Positions 42,004-51,410 are shown, numbered from the stretch's first letter. The stretch is DNA of 64,000 nt from Pseudomonadota bacterium (GCA_023387335.1 JAEWIF010000004.1:327934-391933); one strand, 5' to 3'. A program made the numbers and translations. The notes: a model not told the origin generated them from the sequence alone.

Positions 42004-43625
42004 GCGTCCTGCAGTACCCACTCGGCCGCGCGCTCGGCCATCATCAGCGTCGGTGAGTTGGTGTTGCCGCTGGTGATGGTGGGCATGGCGCCCGCATCCA
42101 CCACGCGCAAGCCCGCCACGCCGCGCACGCGCATGCGCGAATCCAGCACCGCCATCGGATCGTCGTCGCGGCCCATGCGGGTGGTGCCCACCGGATGGAA
42201 GATGGTCGTGGCGATGTCGCCGGCCAGCCGCGCGAGCTCGTCGTCGCTCTGGTACTGCGTGCCGGGCTTCCATTCCTCCGGCTTGTACTTCGCCAGCGCG
42301 GGCTGCGCGCAGATGCGGCGCGTCAGGCGCAGCGAGTCGGCCGCCACCTGCCGGTCCTCGGGCGTGCTCAGGTAGTTGGGCGCGATCGCGGGCGCGTCCT
42401 CGAACCGCGGGCTGCGGATGCGCACGAAGCCGCGGCTGGTGGGATTGAGGTTGCAGACGCTCGCCGTGAAGGCGGGGAACGGATGCAGCGGCTCGCCGAA
42501 AGCATCCAGGCTGAGCGGCTGCACGTGGTACTCGAGGTTCGGATGCGCCTGGTCCGGCGAGCTGCGCGTGAACGCGCCCAGCTGCGAGGGGGCCATGCTC
42601 ATCGGGCCGCTGCGCATCAGCAGGTACTGCAGCCCGATGCGCGCCTTGCCGTGCCAGCTGTTGGCCAGCGTGTTGAGCGTGGTCACGCCCTGCACCTTGA
42701 ACACCGCGCGGATCTGCAGGTGGTCCTGCAGGTTCTCGCCCACGCCGGGCAGGTCGTGCAGCACCTCGATGCCATGCTCTCGCAGCAGCGATCCGGCCCC
42801 GATGCCCGACAGCTGCAGCAGCTGCGGCGAGCCGATGCTGCCCGCGCACAGCAGCACCTGCCGGCTCGCACGCGCCTGCACCAGCTCGTTGCCGGTCCAG
42901 ACCTCGGCGCCTTCGCAGCGCAGTTCGCCGTTCGCGCCGCGCGCCAGGCGCAACCGCTTCACGTGCGCGTTGGTCCACATCTCGAAGTTGGGCCGGCCGT
43001 AGCAGATCGGCCGCAGGAACGCCTTGGCCGTGTTCCAGCGCCAGCCGTTCTTCTGGTTGACCTGGAAGTAGCCCACGCCTTCGTTGTCGCCGCGGTTGAA
43101 GTCCTCGCTGTGCGGGATGCCGGCCTGCTGCGCCGCCTGCGCGAACGCGTCCAGGACATCCCAGCGCAGGCGCTGGCGCTCCACCCGCCATTCGCCGCCT
43201 TCGCCGTGCACCGCGTCGGCGCCCTTGTAGTAGTCCTCGTGCTTCTTGAAGTACGGCAGGCTCCGGTCCCAGCGCCAGCCGGCGTCGCCGGTGATGTCGG
43301 CCCAGTGGTCGTAGTCGCGCGCCTGGCCGCGCATGTAGATCATCCCGTTGATGCTGGAGCAGCCGCCCAGCGTCTTGCCGCGCGGATAGCGCAGCTGCCG
43401 GCCGTTGAGGCCGGCATCGGGTTCGGTCTTGTAGAGCCAGTCGGTGCGCGGGTTGCCGATGCAGTACAGGTAGCCGACCGGGATGTGGATCCAGTGGTAG
43501 TCGTCCCGGCGGCCCGCTTCGATGAGCAGCACCCGTTTGCTCTTGTCGGCCGAAAGGCGGTTGGCCAGCAGGCAGCCGGCGGTGCCGGCGCCGATGATGA
43601 TGTAGTCGAACTCGGTTTCGTTCAC
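42000..43625 (-). CDS. GMC-family FAD oxidoreductase (choline or alcohol dehydrogenase-like)
   Basis: A 541-residue flavoprotein. The FAD-binding motif is IIIGAGTAGCLLANRL at residues 9-24; GMC signature 1 appears as GKTLGGCSSINGMIYMRGQ and signature 2 around GSIGSPQLLQLSGIG. The catalytic histidine lies in FHPVGTTRMG, and TSGNTNSPTLM ends the active site. It starts with GTG at 43625, preceded by GGAGGAGACA. Members oxidise choline, alkanols or polyethylene glycols; the substrate here is open. It follows mmsA by 55 bases on the same strand and may share its transcript. Confidence 0.9.
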   Translation of the reverse strand: MNETEFDYIIIGAGTAGCLLANRLSADKSKRVLLIEAGRRDDYHWIHIPVGYLYCIGNPRTDWLYKTEPDAGLNGRQLRYPRGKTLGGCSSINGMIYMRGQARDYDHWADITGDAGWRWDRSLPYFKKHEDYYKGADAVHGEGGEWRVERQRLRWDVLDAFAQAAQQAGIPHSEDFNRGDNEGVGYFQVNQKNGWRWNTAKAFLRPICYGRPNFEMWTNAHVKRLRLARGANGELRCEGAEVWTGNELVQARASRQVLLCAGSIGSPQLLQLSGIGAGSLLREHGIEVLHDLPGVGENLQDHLQIRAVFKVQGVTTLNTLANSWHGKARIGLQYLLMRSGPMSMAPSQLGAFTRSSPDQAHPNLEYHVQPLSLDAFGEPLHPFPAFTASVCNLNPTSRGFVRIRSPRFEDAPAIAPNYLSTPEDRQVAADSLRLTRRICAQPALAKYKPEEWKPGTQYQSDDELARLAGDIATTIFHPVGTTRMGRDDDPMAVLDSRMRVRGVAGLRVVDAGAMPTITSGNTNSPTLMMAERAAEWVLQDA

Positions 43626-43680
43626 CGCTTCTTGTCTCCTCCTCGCGCGGCGCGGGAGGCGCCGCCCCCGTCGCGGCGAA

Positions 43681-45222
43681 TTATTTCGCCGTCGGCATCA
43701 CGAACTCGGCGCCCTTGCCGATGCTCTCGGGCCAGCGCTGCATGATGGACTTCTGCTTCGTATAGAAGCGCACGCCCTCTTCGCCGTACGCGTGCATGTC
43801 GCCGAACAGGCTCTTCTTCCAGCCGCCGAAGCCGTGCCACGCCATCGGCACCGGGATCGGCACGTTCACGCCGACCATGCCGACCTGCACGCGGCGCGAG
43901 AACTCTCGCGCGGTGTTGCCGTCCCGCGTGAACAGCGAAACGCCGTTGCCGTATTCGTGCGAGTTGATCAGCTCGACCGCGCCCGCGAGGTCCTTCACGC
44001 GCACGCAGCCCAGCACCGGGCCGAAGATCTCTTCCTTGTAGATCTTCATCTCCGGCGTGACGTTGTCGAACAGCGTGCCGCCGATCCAGAAGCCGTTGTC
44101 GCAGCCCGCGCCGGCCTTGGCGGCCTGGAAGCCGCGGCCGTCCACCACCAGCTTCGCGCCTTCGCTTTCGCCATGGCCGATGTAGCCGGCGATGCGCTCC
44201 TGCGCCACCTTGCTGACGATCGGGCCCATCTCGGCGTCGAGCTCGGCACCGTTCTTGATCTTCAATTCCTTCGTGCGCTGCGCCAGCATCGGCAGGATCT
44301 TGTCGGCGGCGTCACCCACCAGCACGCCCAGCGAGATCGCCATGCAGCGCTCGCCGGCGGAGCCGAAGGCCGAGCCGATCAGCGCGTCCACCGCCTGGTC
44401 GAGGTCGGCGTCGGGCATCACCACCATGTGGTTCTTGGCGCCGCCCAGGGCCTGCACGCGCTTGCCGTGGCGAGCGCCGGTCTCGTAGATCTTCTGCGCG
44501 ATGGTGGTGGAGCCGACGAAGGAGATCGCCTTGACGTCCGGGTGCTCCAGCAGCGCGTCCACCGCGTCCTTGTCGCCCTGAACCACGCTGAACACCCCGT
44601 CGGGAAGGCCTGCTTCCTTCAGCAGGCGCGCCATCATCAGCGAAGGCGTCGGGTCCAGCGGACTGGGCTTGAGCACGAAGCAGTTGCCGGCCGCGATCGC
44701 CACCGGGTACATCCACATCGGCACCATCACCGGGAAGTTGAACGGCGTGATGCCCGCCACCACGCCCAGCGGCTGGCGCATCGTCCAGTTGTCGATGCCG
44801 GTGGAGACCTGGTCGGTGTACTGGCCCTTGAGCAGCTGCGGGATTCCGCAGGCGAACTCGACGATGTCGATGCCGCGCGTGACCTCGCCCTGCGCGTCGG
44901 TGAACACCTTGCCGTGTTCGGCCGTGATCGCGCGGGCCAGTTCGTCGCGGTGCTTGTTGAGCAGCTCCAGGAACTTGAACATCACGCGCGCGCGGCGGAT
45001 CGGCGGCGTGTCGGCCCAGGCCGGGAAGGCGGCCTTGGCGCTGGCCACCGCGCGCGCCACCTCGGCGCTGCTGGCCAGCGCCACCTTGCCGGTGACGCCA
45101 CCGGTCGCGGGATTGAAGACGTCGGCGCTGCGGCCGCTCTGGCCGGGCGCCACGCGGCCGTCGATCCAGTGGTCGATCGAGCCGACGGCGCCGGCGGTGC
45201 GGGTGGAATCAGGTGCGTTCAT
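43681..45222 (-). CDS. mmsA: Methylmalonate-semialdehyde dehydrogenase (CoA-acylating)
   Basis: A 513-residue aldehyde dehydrogenase-superfamily enzyme converting methylmalonate semialdehyde to propionyl-CoA and malonate semialdehyde to acetyl-CoA in valine, inositol and beta-alanine degradation. The catalytic cysteine lies in FGSAGERCMAIS; GITPFNFPVMVPMWM and GFGGWKKSLFGD are typical of MmsA and not of ordinary ALDHs. The start ATG 45222 gives an N-terminal extension of about 13 residues. It diverges from the Mla operon across 125 bases. No mmsB is visible next to it. Confidence 0.93.
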   Translation of the reverse strand: MNAPDSTRTAGAVGSIDHWIDGRVAPGQSGRSADVFNPATGGVTGKVALASSAEVARAVASAKAAFPAWADTPPIRRARVMFKFLELLNKHRDELARAITAEHGKVFTDAQGEVTRGIDIVEFACGIPQLLKGQYTDQVSTGIDNWTMRQPLGVVAGITPFNFPVMVPMWMYPVAIAAGNCFVLKPSPLDPTPSLMMARLLKEAGLPDGVFSVVQGDKDAVDALLEHPDVKAISFVGSTTIAQKIYETGARHGKRVQALGGAKNHMVVMPDADLDQAVDALIGSAFGSAGERCMAISLGVLVGDAADKILPMLAQRTKELKIKNGAELDAEMGPIVSKVAQERIAGYIGHGESEGAKLVVDGRGFQAAKAGAGCDNGFWIGGTLFDNVTPEMKIYKEEIFGPVLGCVRVKDLAGAVELINSHEYGNGVSLFTRDGNTAREFSRRVQVGMVGVNVPIPVPMAWHGFGGWKKSLFGDMHAYGEEGVRFYTKQKSIMQRWPESIGKGAEFVMPTAK

Positions 45223-45347
45223 GGTCTCGGTTCAGGCGGGTCTCGGACCCGCCAGTCTAAGCCGCGCCGGAAAGGGCCCAATCGTTCAGTTACGACGAGC
45301 CCTCCGGCGACGGCACCCCGATTAGCATTGCAAGTCCTTACAAGGTC

Positions 45348-46469
45348 ATGCAGGAACCCTCGACGCCCCGCCTGGAGACCTCCGCCGCCGGCGGGGCGCA
45401 GGCCGCCCAGGTGCTGGGCCAGTGGACCGCGGCGCAAATCGCCCGGCCCGGCCTGCTGGACCAGCTGCGCGCGGCCCTCGCGCGCTTCGATGCCGGCGCC
45501 GACTGGGACCTGCGCGGCGCCGAGCAACTCGATCACGTCGGCGCCCAGCTGCTGTGGGACCACTGGGGCCACCAGAGGCCGCAGCGGCTGCAGGTGCTGC
45601 CGGCGCAGAGCGCGGTGCTCGAGCGCGTCGAGCAGTTCAGCAGCGAGCCGCCGCGCCGTCCACCGCTGGGTTGGCGCGGCCGCTACCTCGCTCTGGGCGA
45701 AGGCGTGCTGTCGGCGGCGATGCAACTGCGCGAGTTCGTGCGGCTCACCGGCCAGCTGGCGATCAACACGCTGCGCCTGGCGCGTGCGCCGCAGGAAGGT
45801 CCGTGGCGCGACTTCTCCGGCCACCTGTACCACATAGGCGCCACCGCGCTGCCGATCACCGCGCTGGTCGGCTTCCTGATCGGCGTGGTGCTGGCCTATC
45901 TCACCGCCAAGCAGTTGCGGCAGTTCGGCGCCGACGCGTACATCGTCAACATCCTGGGCGTGGCGCTGATCCGCGAGCTCGGTCCCATGCTCGCGGCCAT
46001 CCTGGTGGCCGGACGATCGGGCTCGTCCATCACCGCGCAGATCGGCGTGATGCGCGTCACCGATGAGCTGGACGCGATGAGCGTGATGGGCATCTCGCAC
46101 AGCTTCCGCCTCGTGCTGCCGCGCGCCATGGCGCTGGCCATCGCGATGCCGCTGGTGAGCGTGTGGACCACGCTGTGCGCCCTGGCCGGCGGCATGCTGG
46201 CCGCCGACATCTCGCTGGGCATCACGCCCACCTACTTCCTGCGCGCGCTGCCCGAAGCGGTGCAGGTCGGCAGCCTGGTGCTGGCCACCTCCAAGTCGGT
46301 GGTGTTCGGACTGCTGATCGCATTGATCGGTTGCCACTACGGCCTGCAGGTCGAGCCCAACACGCAGAGCCTGGGCCGCGGCACCACCGCTTCAGTGGTC
46401 ACGGCGATCACCGTCGTGATCCTGGTCGACGCGCTGTTCGCCATCGCCTTCCAGGAGGTCGGGTTCTGA
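45348..46469 (+). CDS. mlaE: MlaE-type permease with N-terminal STAS-like domain
   Basis: A 373-residue fusion. Residues 1-95 form a STAS/MlaB-like domain (VLGQWTAAQIARPGLLDQL and LDHVGAQLLWDHWG), and about 120-373 form the YrbE/MlaE permease with HIGATALPITALVGFLIGVV and the ELGPMLAAILVAGRSGS signature. MlaE moves phospholipid between the inner membrane and the periplasmic Mla system; fusion replaces the separate MlaB. It starts a tightly packed operon with the ATPase, MCE protein and lipoprotein; its stop shares one base with the ATPase start. Confidence 0.92.
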   Translation: MQEPSTPRLETSAAGGAQAAQVLGQWTAAQIARPGLLDQLRAALARFDAGADWDLRGAEQLDHVGAQLLWDHWGHQRPQRLQVLPAQSAVLERVEQFSSEPPRRPPLGWRGRYLALGEGVLSAAMQLREFVRLTGQLAINTLRLARAPQEGPWRDFSGHLYHIGATALPITALVGFLIGVVLAYLTAKQLRQFGADAYIVNILGVALIRELGPMLAAILVAGRSGSSITAQIGVMRVTDELDAMSVMGISHSFRLVLPRAMALAIAMPLVSVWTTLCALAGGMLAADISLGITPTYFLRALPEAVQVGSLVLATSKSVVFGLLIALIGCHYGLQVEPNTQSLGRGTTASVVTAITVVILVDALFAIAFQEVGF

Positions 46470-47260
46470 TGCAGGACGACACCATGGTCGGCATCCGCGG
46501 CCTGCGCACCGCGTTCGAGCTGCCCGGCCGCACGTTCGTGGTCCACGACAACCTGGACTTCGACGTGCGGCGCGGCGAGGTGGTGTCGCTGGTGGGCGGA
46601 TCGGGCACCGGCAAGACGGTGCTGCTGCGGCAGATCCTGGGCCTGGAGCGGCCGGCGGCCGGCGAAATCCACGTGCTCGGCCGGCCGGTGTCCGAGATGG
46701 GCCGGCGCGGTGCCGCCAGCCGGGTGGGCATGCTGTTCCAGCACGGGGCGCTGTTCTCCGCCTTCAGCGTGCTGCAGAACATCGCGTTCCCGCTCCTCGA
46801 GTTGCGCACGCTGCCGCGCAGGCTGGTGATCGAGGCCGCGATGGTCAAGCTGCAGATGGTGGGGCTCAAGGCCGAGGACGCGACCAAGATGCCGGCCGAC
46901 CTCTCGGGCGGCATGATCAAGCGGGTGGCGCTGGCACGCGCGCTCGTCATGGACCCGCCGCTGCTGCTGCTGGACGAGCCCACCGCGGGCCTGGACCCCG
47001 ACAGCTCCGACGGCTTCGTCTCGCTGCTGCGCGCGCTGCATCGCGACCTGGCGCTCACCGTGATCATGGTGACGCACGACCTCGATACGCTGTTCGAGCT
47101 CTCCACCCGCATCGCGGTGCTGGCCGACCGCAAGGTGATCGTGACCGGACCACCCAAGGAGGTGATCGCGTTCCAGCACCCCTTTGTGCATGATTTCTTC
47201 CTCGGCCAGCGCGGCCAGCGCGCCATGGAACTGCTGCGCGAATACCCGTTCGCCGTCTAG
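46469..47260 (+). CDS. mlaF: MlaF-type ABC ATPase
   Basis: A 263-residue ATPase energising MlaE. Walker A GGSGTGKTVL is near residue 44, the Q-loop MLFQHGALFSAFSVLQNI, signature LSGGMIKRVALARAL, Walker B LLLLDEPTAGLDPDS and switch VTHDLDTL. The LSGGM signature is that of the Mla/MCE group. It starts in a TGATG overlap with the permease gene, and the MCE gene follows after 13 bases. Confidence 0.93.
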   Translation: MQDDTMVGIRGLRTAFELPGRTFVVHDNLDFDVRRGEVVSLVGGSGTGKTVLLRQILGLERPAAGEIHVLGRPVSEMGRRGAASRVGMLFQHGALFSAFSVLQNIAFPLLELRTLPRRLVIEAAMVKLQMVGLKAEDATKMPADLSGGMIKRVALARALVMDPPLLLLDEPTAGLDPDSSDGFVSLLRALHRDLALTVIMVTHDLDTLFELSTRIAVLADRKVIVTGPPKEVIAFQHPFVHDFFLGQRGQRAMELLREYPFAV

Positions 47261-47273
47261 GAGCCGCATCGCT

Positions 47274-48254
47274 ATGGAAAACAAAGCCCATGCCCTGGCC
47301 GCCGGCCTGTTCGTGATGGCGCTGGCCGTCCTCCTCCTGGTGCTGGGCGCCTGGCTCACGCGCGACACCGGCGAGCGCCATGCGTACGAGATCTCCACCC
47401 GCGAGTCGGTCACCGGCCTTCAGGAGCAGGCACCCGTGCGCTACCGCGGGGTGGACGTCGGCAAGGTCGTCGCGATCGGCTTCGATCCCAAGGCGCAGGG
47501 CAGCGTGCTGGTGCGCCTGTCCGTCGAGGACGGCACGCCGATCACCCGCGACACCTTCGCCACGCTGTCGTTCCAGGGCGTGACCGGCCTGGCCTTCGTG
47601 CAGCTGGACGACAGCGGCCAGCCGGCGCAGGCGCTGCCGCCCAACGACGACGCGCCGCCGCGCATCCCGCTGCGGCCCGGCCTCCTGTCCAAGCTGGCGA
47701 CGCGCGGCGAGGCCATCCTGGACCAGGTGGAGCAGATCACCACGCGCGTCAACCAGCTGGTGTCCGACACCAACCAGCAGAAGGTGGCCGGCACGCTGGA
47801 CAACGTGTCCAAGGCCGCCACCAGCCTCACCGCGCTGAGCGACAACCTGAATGCCACGCTCACCGCGCAGTTCGGTCCGCAGCGAGTCGACATCCCGAGC
47901 CTGGTCAAGCGCACCGACGAGGCGATGGCCTCGCTGCGCGCCACCTCGGATGAAACGCGATCGACCATCGCGGAGATCGGCAACACGGCGCGGCGCCTGA
48001 ACGCGAAGGATGGTCCGATGGACCGGCTGGCCGAGGGCACGGAATCGCTCTCGCGCGCGGCCGACTCGTTCAACGCCGCCACGCTGCCGCGACTGAACAA
48101 GGTCAGCGAGGACACCTCGCGCGCGGTGCGCCAGTTGAGCCGCACCGTCAACGCCATCAACGACAACCCGCAATCGCTGATCTTCGGCACCGGGCGCGTC
48201 GCGCCCGGGCCGGGCGAGCAAGGGTTCACGCCGCCGGCAGGAGAGACGCCATGA
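47274..48254 (+). CDS. MCE-domain protein (MlaD-type) with extended coiled coil
   Basis: A 326-residue protein. A transmembrane helix (about 8-30) is followed by one MCE domain (about 38-115, with PVRYRGVDVGKVVAIGFD and FQGVTGLAFVQLDD) and a long helical region (about 140-290) with heptad patterns. This resembles the long MlaD or Mce proteins that bridge the periplasm more than short E. coli MlaD (183 residues). It probably carries lipid between membranes. The end overlaps the lipoprotein gene by 4 nt. Confidence 0.9.
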   Translation: MENKAHALAAGLFVMALAVLLLVLGAWLTRDTGERHAYEISTRESVTGLQEQAPVRYRGVDVGKVVAIGFDPKAQGSVLVRLSVEDGTPITRDTFATLSFQGVTGLAFVQLDDSGQPAQALPPNDDAPPRIPLRPGLLSKLATRGEAILDQVEQITTRVNQLVSDTNQQKVAGTLDNVSKAATSLTALSDNLNATLTAQFGPQRVDIPSLVKRTDEAMASLRATSDETRSTIAEIGNTARRLNAKDGPMDRLAEGTESLSRAADSFNAATLPRLNKVSEDTSRAVRQLSRTVNAINDNPQSLIFGTGRVAPGPGEQGFTPPAGETP

Positions 48255-48898
48255 ATCGCAACCTCCGCGGCGCCGCCGCCGTCCTGTCGATCGCCCTCCT
48301 GGCCGGCTGCGCCGGCTTCGTGGACCGGCCGGTGCGGCCCGTGCTGTTCGACATGGGCCCGCTGCCGCCGATCACCACGCCGATGCGCAGCAACGGCCCG
48401 AGCGTCGCGCTGGTGCTGCCGGACATCGAGGCGTCCGGCGCGCTCGAAGGGTCGGCGGTTCTGTACCGGCTCGGCTACGCCGACGACCACCAGCTGCGCG
48501 CCTATTCGCAATCGCGCTGGAGTGCGCCGCCCCCGCAGCTGGTGCGCCAGCGCCTTCGCCAGCAGCTCGGACGCGAGCGGCCGGTGCTGGGCCTGGATGA
48601 GAGCGCCACCCTCGCGCGCGAGAGCGGGGTGCCGCTGTTCCTGCTGCGCATGGAGCTGGAGGAATTCGCCCATGTGTTCGATTCGCCCCAGTCCAGCCGC
48701 GGCGTGATCCGCCTGCGTGCCACGCTGTTCTCCAGCACGCCCAACGGCGAACGCATGCTGGGCCAGCGCAGTATCGCGGTGCAGGGCGTCGCGCCGACGC
48801 CGGACGCGTCGGGCGGCGTGCGCGCGCTGACCGAAGCGACCGACGCCGCGGCGGCCGACATCCAGCAATGGTTGCTGCAGTCGCAGCCGGCGCGATGA
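48251..48898 (+). CDS. ABC-type transport auxiliary lipoprotein (PqiC/YmbA-like)
   Basis: A 215-residue lipoprotein with lipobox LLAGC, lipidated Cys20. The mature domain matches the ABC_trans_aux/PqiC type (DIEASGALEGSAVLYRLGYADDHQLRAYSQSRWSAPP... in short segments such as LYRLGYADDHQL and YSQSRWSAPP). Such proteins sit in the outer membrane and receive the MCE tunnel. It overlaps the preceding and following genes by 4 nt each, which ties it to the transport operon. It takes the place of MlaA/MlaC, absent here. Confidence 0.85.
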   Translation: MNRNLRGAAAVLSIALLAGCAGFVDRPVRPVLFDMGPLPPITTPMRSNGPSVALVLPDIEASGALEGSAVLYRLGYADDHQLRAYSQSRWSAPPPQLVRQRLRQQLGRERPVLGLDESATLARESGVPLFLLRMELEEFAHVFDSPQSSRGVIRLRATLFSSTPNGERMLGQRSIAVQGVAPTPDASGGVRALTEATDAAAADIQQWLLQSQPAR

Positions 48899-49497
48899 AC
48901 GCAGAAGGGCGGCCCTCCGAGACCGCGGGCGCCGCGGAGCTCGTCACCAGCGTCGCGCCGCGCCGCCCGGTGCGCGAGGCGCTGGAGGCCGCGGGCCTGG
49001 AGGTGATGGGGCCGTGCGAGCAGCTGTCGGCGCGGCGCGACCTGCTGCGCGAATCGGCTTTCCTGCAGGACTTCACGCCGCCGGAAGCGGACATCCTGGG
49101 CCGGGCGATGCTGCGCGTGCGCGCGCGGGAAGGCCAGCTGCTGATCGCCGAGGACGAGCCCAGCGACTGGATGCTGCTGGTCCTGGACGGAACCCTCGAC
49201 GTGCTCAAGCGCAAGGTCGGCACCGATCCCTCGCAGGGCGAGGTCGAGCGCGTGGCCGTGCTGCGTCCGGGCGCCACGGTGGGCGAGATGTCGATGCTGG
49301 ACGGCGAGCCGCGCTACGCGAGTTGCCGGGCGCTCGGCGAGGTGCAGGCCGGGGTGCTGACCCGCGCGGCCGTCGCGCGGCTGATCACCGAGGAGCCGGC
49401 GGTGGGCGCCAAGGTGCTGGTGAAGATCACCCAGCTGCTGGCCCAGCGGCTGCGCAACACCGCCAACCAGCTGCTGCGGCAGTTGCAGAAGGGCTGA
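48895..49497 (+). CDS. Cyclic nucleotide-binding domain protein at the end of the Mla operon
   Basis: A 200-residue soluble protein. An N-terminal segment (about 1-65) of unknown fold is followed by a cNMP-binding domain (about 65-180) with the phosphate-cassette VGEMSMLDGEPRYASCRA, in which Gly-Glu and the Arg that holds the cyclic phosphate are kept. There is no helix-turn-helix after it, so it is not a Crp-type DNA binder. The ATG overlaps the lipoprotein stop by 4 nt, suggesting that it regulates the transporter in response to a nucleotide. The ligand (cAMP, c-di-GMP or none) cannot be assigned. Confidence 0.85.
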   Translation: MNAEGRPSETAGAAELVTSVAPRRPVREALEAAGLEVMGPCEQLSARRDLLRESAFLQDFTPPEADILGRAMLRVRAREGQLLIAEDEPSDWMLLVLDGTLDVLKRKVGTDPSQGEVERVAVLRPGATVGEMSMLDGEPRYASCRALGEVQAGVLTRAAVARLITEEPAVGAKVLVKITQLLAQRLRNTANQLLRQLQKG

Positions 49498-49501
49498 GGC
49501 C

Positions 49502-50134
49502 TCAACCCGCGAGCGCGGGGAACAGCTTGAGCAGCCCCAGCGCCATCACTTCCACCGCGAGCGCGGCGAGGATCAGGCCCATCAGCCGCGTCATCACGCT
49601 GATGCCGGTCTTGCCCAGCACGCGCGCGATCGGCTCGGCGAGCGCGAAGGCGACCGCGGTGGCCAGCGCGATCACCACGCCGTAGCCGACCAGCGCGGCC
49701 ATCTGCCAGACGGTCTGGGCGCGCTCGGCGTAGATCACCACCGTGGAAATGGTCGCGGGACCGGTGAGCAGCGGGATGGTGAGCGGCACCACGGCGATGC
49801 TGGCGCCCATCGCGGCCTTCTCGGCGCCCTGCTCCAGGTCCTGCGTCGCGGGCTTGGCTTCGGCCGGCCGCGCGTTGAGCATGTTCAGCGAGCTGGTCAG
49901 CAGCAGCATGCCGCCGCCCACCTGGAAGCTCGCGAGCGAGATGCCGAAGAACTCCAGCACCTGCAGGCCGAGCAGCGCGCTCATCGAGATCACCAGGAAC
50001 GCGGTGAAGGCCGCCGTGATCACCGTCTCGCGCCGCTGCTGCCGCGAGAAGCCTTCGGTGTAGTGGATGAAGAAGGGGACGATGGCCAGCGGGTTCACCA
50101 CCGCCAGCAAGGTGATCAGCGGCTTGAAGTCCAT
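49502..50134 (-). CDS. MarC-family integral membrane protein
   Basis: A 210-residue membrane protein with about six helices. The start LITLLAVVNPLAIVPFF and the second repeat VPLTIPLLTGPATIST are the family hallmarks (NP and GP motifs). MarC was once thought to be a multidrug resistance protein, but that was not supported later, and its function is unknown. It is the last gene of a minus-strand group and converges with the cNMP protein, leaving four bases between. Confidence 0.92.
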   Translation of the reverse strand: MDFKPLITLLAVVNPLAIVPFFIHYTEGFSRQQRRETVITAAFTAFLVISMSALLGLQVLEFFGISLASFQVGGGMLLLTSSLNMLNARPAEAKPATQDLEQGAEKAAMGASIAVVPLTIPLLTGPATISTVVIYAERAQTVWQMAALVGYGVVIALATAVAFALAEPIARVLGKTGISVMTRLMGLILAALAVEVMALGLLKLFPALAG

Positions 50135-50135
50135 C

Positions 50136-50606
50136 TCAGGCCGCGGACGGTGTCGCGGGCGTGCGGCGGCGGAACATGCCGTAGCCCTCCATCTGCATCA
50201 CCTGCTCGCCGCGCTGGTTGTGCATCTCCCAGATGGCGCGCACCAGGCCGATGTCGGGCTTGCTGTTGAGCGGGCGCGATTCGGTGACGCGGTGGGTGAG
50301 CTTGAGCGTGTCGCCGGGGTAGACCGGCTTCAGCCAGCGGATGTTTTCCAATCCGGGCGATCCCATGCTGCTGGACTCGTTGAGGAAGTTGTCGACCGTC
50401 AGCCGCATCGCCATCGAGCAGGTGTGCCAGCCGCTCGCGCACAGCGCGCCGAACACCGAACGGCGGCCCGCCTCCTCGTCCAGGTGGAAGGGCTGCGGAT
50501 CGAACTGCGTGGCGAATTCGCGGATCTCCTGCGCGGTCGGCGTCACGCTGCCCAGGTCGCGCACGCTGCCCGGCTGCAGGTCTTCCCAGTACCAGCGGAT
50601 CGCCAT
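50136..50606 (-). CDS. MaoC-like hotdog dehydratase
   Basis: A 156-residue single-hotdog protein. The segment FDPQPFHLDEEAGRRSVFGALCASGWHT contains the Asp-x4-His hydratase pattern of (R)-specific enoyl-CoA hydratases. Such enzymes hydrate enoyl-CoA in degradation or supply (R)-3-hydroxyacyl-CoA for PHA. Its ATG shares one base with the stop of the SDR gene upstream, which suggests a joint pathway. MarC starts one base after its stop. Confidence 0.88.
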   Translation of the reverse strand: MAIRWYWEDLQPGSVRDLGSVTPTAQEIREFATQFDPQPFHLDEEAGRRSVFGALCASGWHTCSMAMRLTVDNFLNESSSMGSPGLENIRWLKPVYPGDTLKLTHRVTESRPLNSKPDIGLVRAIWEMHNQRGEQVMQMEGYGMFRRRTPATPSAA

Positions 50607-51355
50607 CAGCGGCCCCCCGACACTTCGAGCAGGCTCATGGTGGTGTAGCTCGCCTCGGCGGACAGCAGCCAGACGATGGCGTTGGCCACTTCCTCCGCGC
50701 TGCCGCCGCGTTGCATCGGCACCTGGTGCGCGAGCTGCTTCACCCGATCGGGGATGCCGCCGGACGCGTGGATGTCCGTCTCGATCAGCCCGGGACGCAC
50801 CGCGTTGACGCGGATGCCTTCGGCGGCCACTTCCTTGGCCAGGCCGAGCGTGAAGGCATCGACGGCGCCCTTGGCCGACGCGTAGTCGACGTATTGCGAG
50901 GGCGAGCCCAGGCGCGACGCGGCGCTGGACACGTTGACGATGGCGCCGCCCTGCCCGCCGTGGCGGGTGCTCATCCGTCGCACCGCCTCGCGCGCGCAGA
51001 GGATGGTGCCGATCACGTTGATGCCGAACATGCGCTGCAGGCGCGCGCCGCTCATCTCGTCGACCCTGGCCGCGACGTCGACGACGCCGGCGTTGTTCAC
51101 CAGGTCGGTGATGCGCCCGAGCTGCGCGTCGACCTCCTGGAACATGCGCACGACCTGGCGCTCGTCGGCCACGTCGGCCTGGACCGCGATGGCGCGGCGG
51201 CCCGCCTCGCGCACGGCCTGCACCACCTGCTGCGCGGCCGCTTCGTTGGATGTGTAGTTCACCGCGACCGACCAGCCGCGCTGCGCCGCGATGCGGGCGG
51301 TGGCCGCGCCGATGCCGCGACTGCCACCGGTGACCAGGACCACTCGTTCCACCAT
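50606..51355 (-). CDS. Short-chain dehydrogenase/reductase
   Basis: A 249-residue classical SDR. NAD(P)-binding TGGSRGIG at residues 9-16, NNAG near 88, and the catalytic Ser with YASAK near residues 160-164. The basic residue pattern after the first strand is not decisive for NADP. ATG 51355 was chosen over the longer frame because it gives the normal N-terminus. It leads a pair with the MaoC gene; substrate likely a 3-hydroxy- or 3-oxoacyl compound, not proven. Confidence 0.9.
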   Translation of the reverse strand: MVERVVLVTGGSRGIGAATARIAAQRGWSVAVNYTSNEAAAQQVVQAVREAGRRAIAVQADVADERQVVRMFQEVDAQLGRITDLVNNAGVVDVAARVDEMSGARLQRMFGINVIGTILCAREAVRRMSTRHGGQGGAIVNVSSAASRLGSPSQYVDYASAKGAVDAFTLGLAKEVAAEGIRVNAVRPGLIETDIHASGGIPDRVKQLAHQVPMQRGGSAEEVANAIVWLLSAEASYTTMSLLEVSGGR

Positions 51356-51410
51356 CGCACCTCCACGGACGACTACGATAGTGCGATTAGAACAAAGGAC
51401 AGGAGACCGC

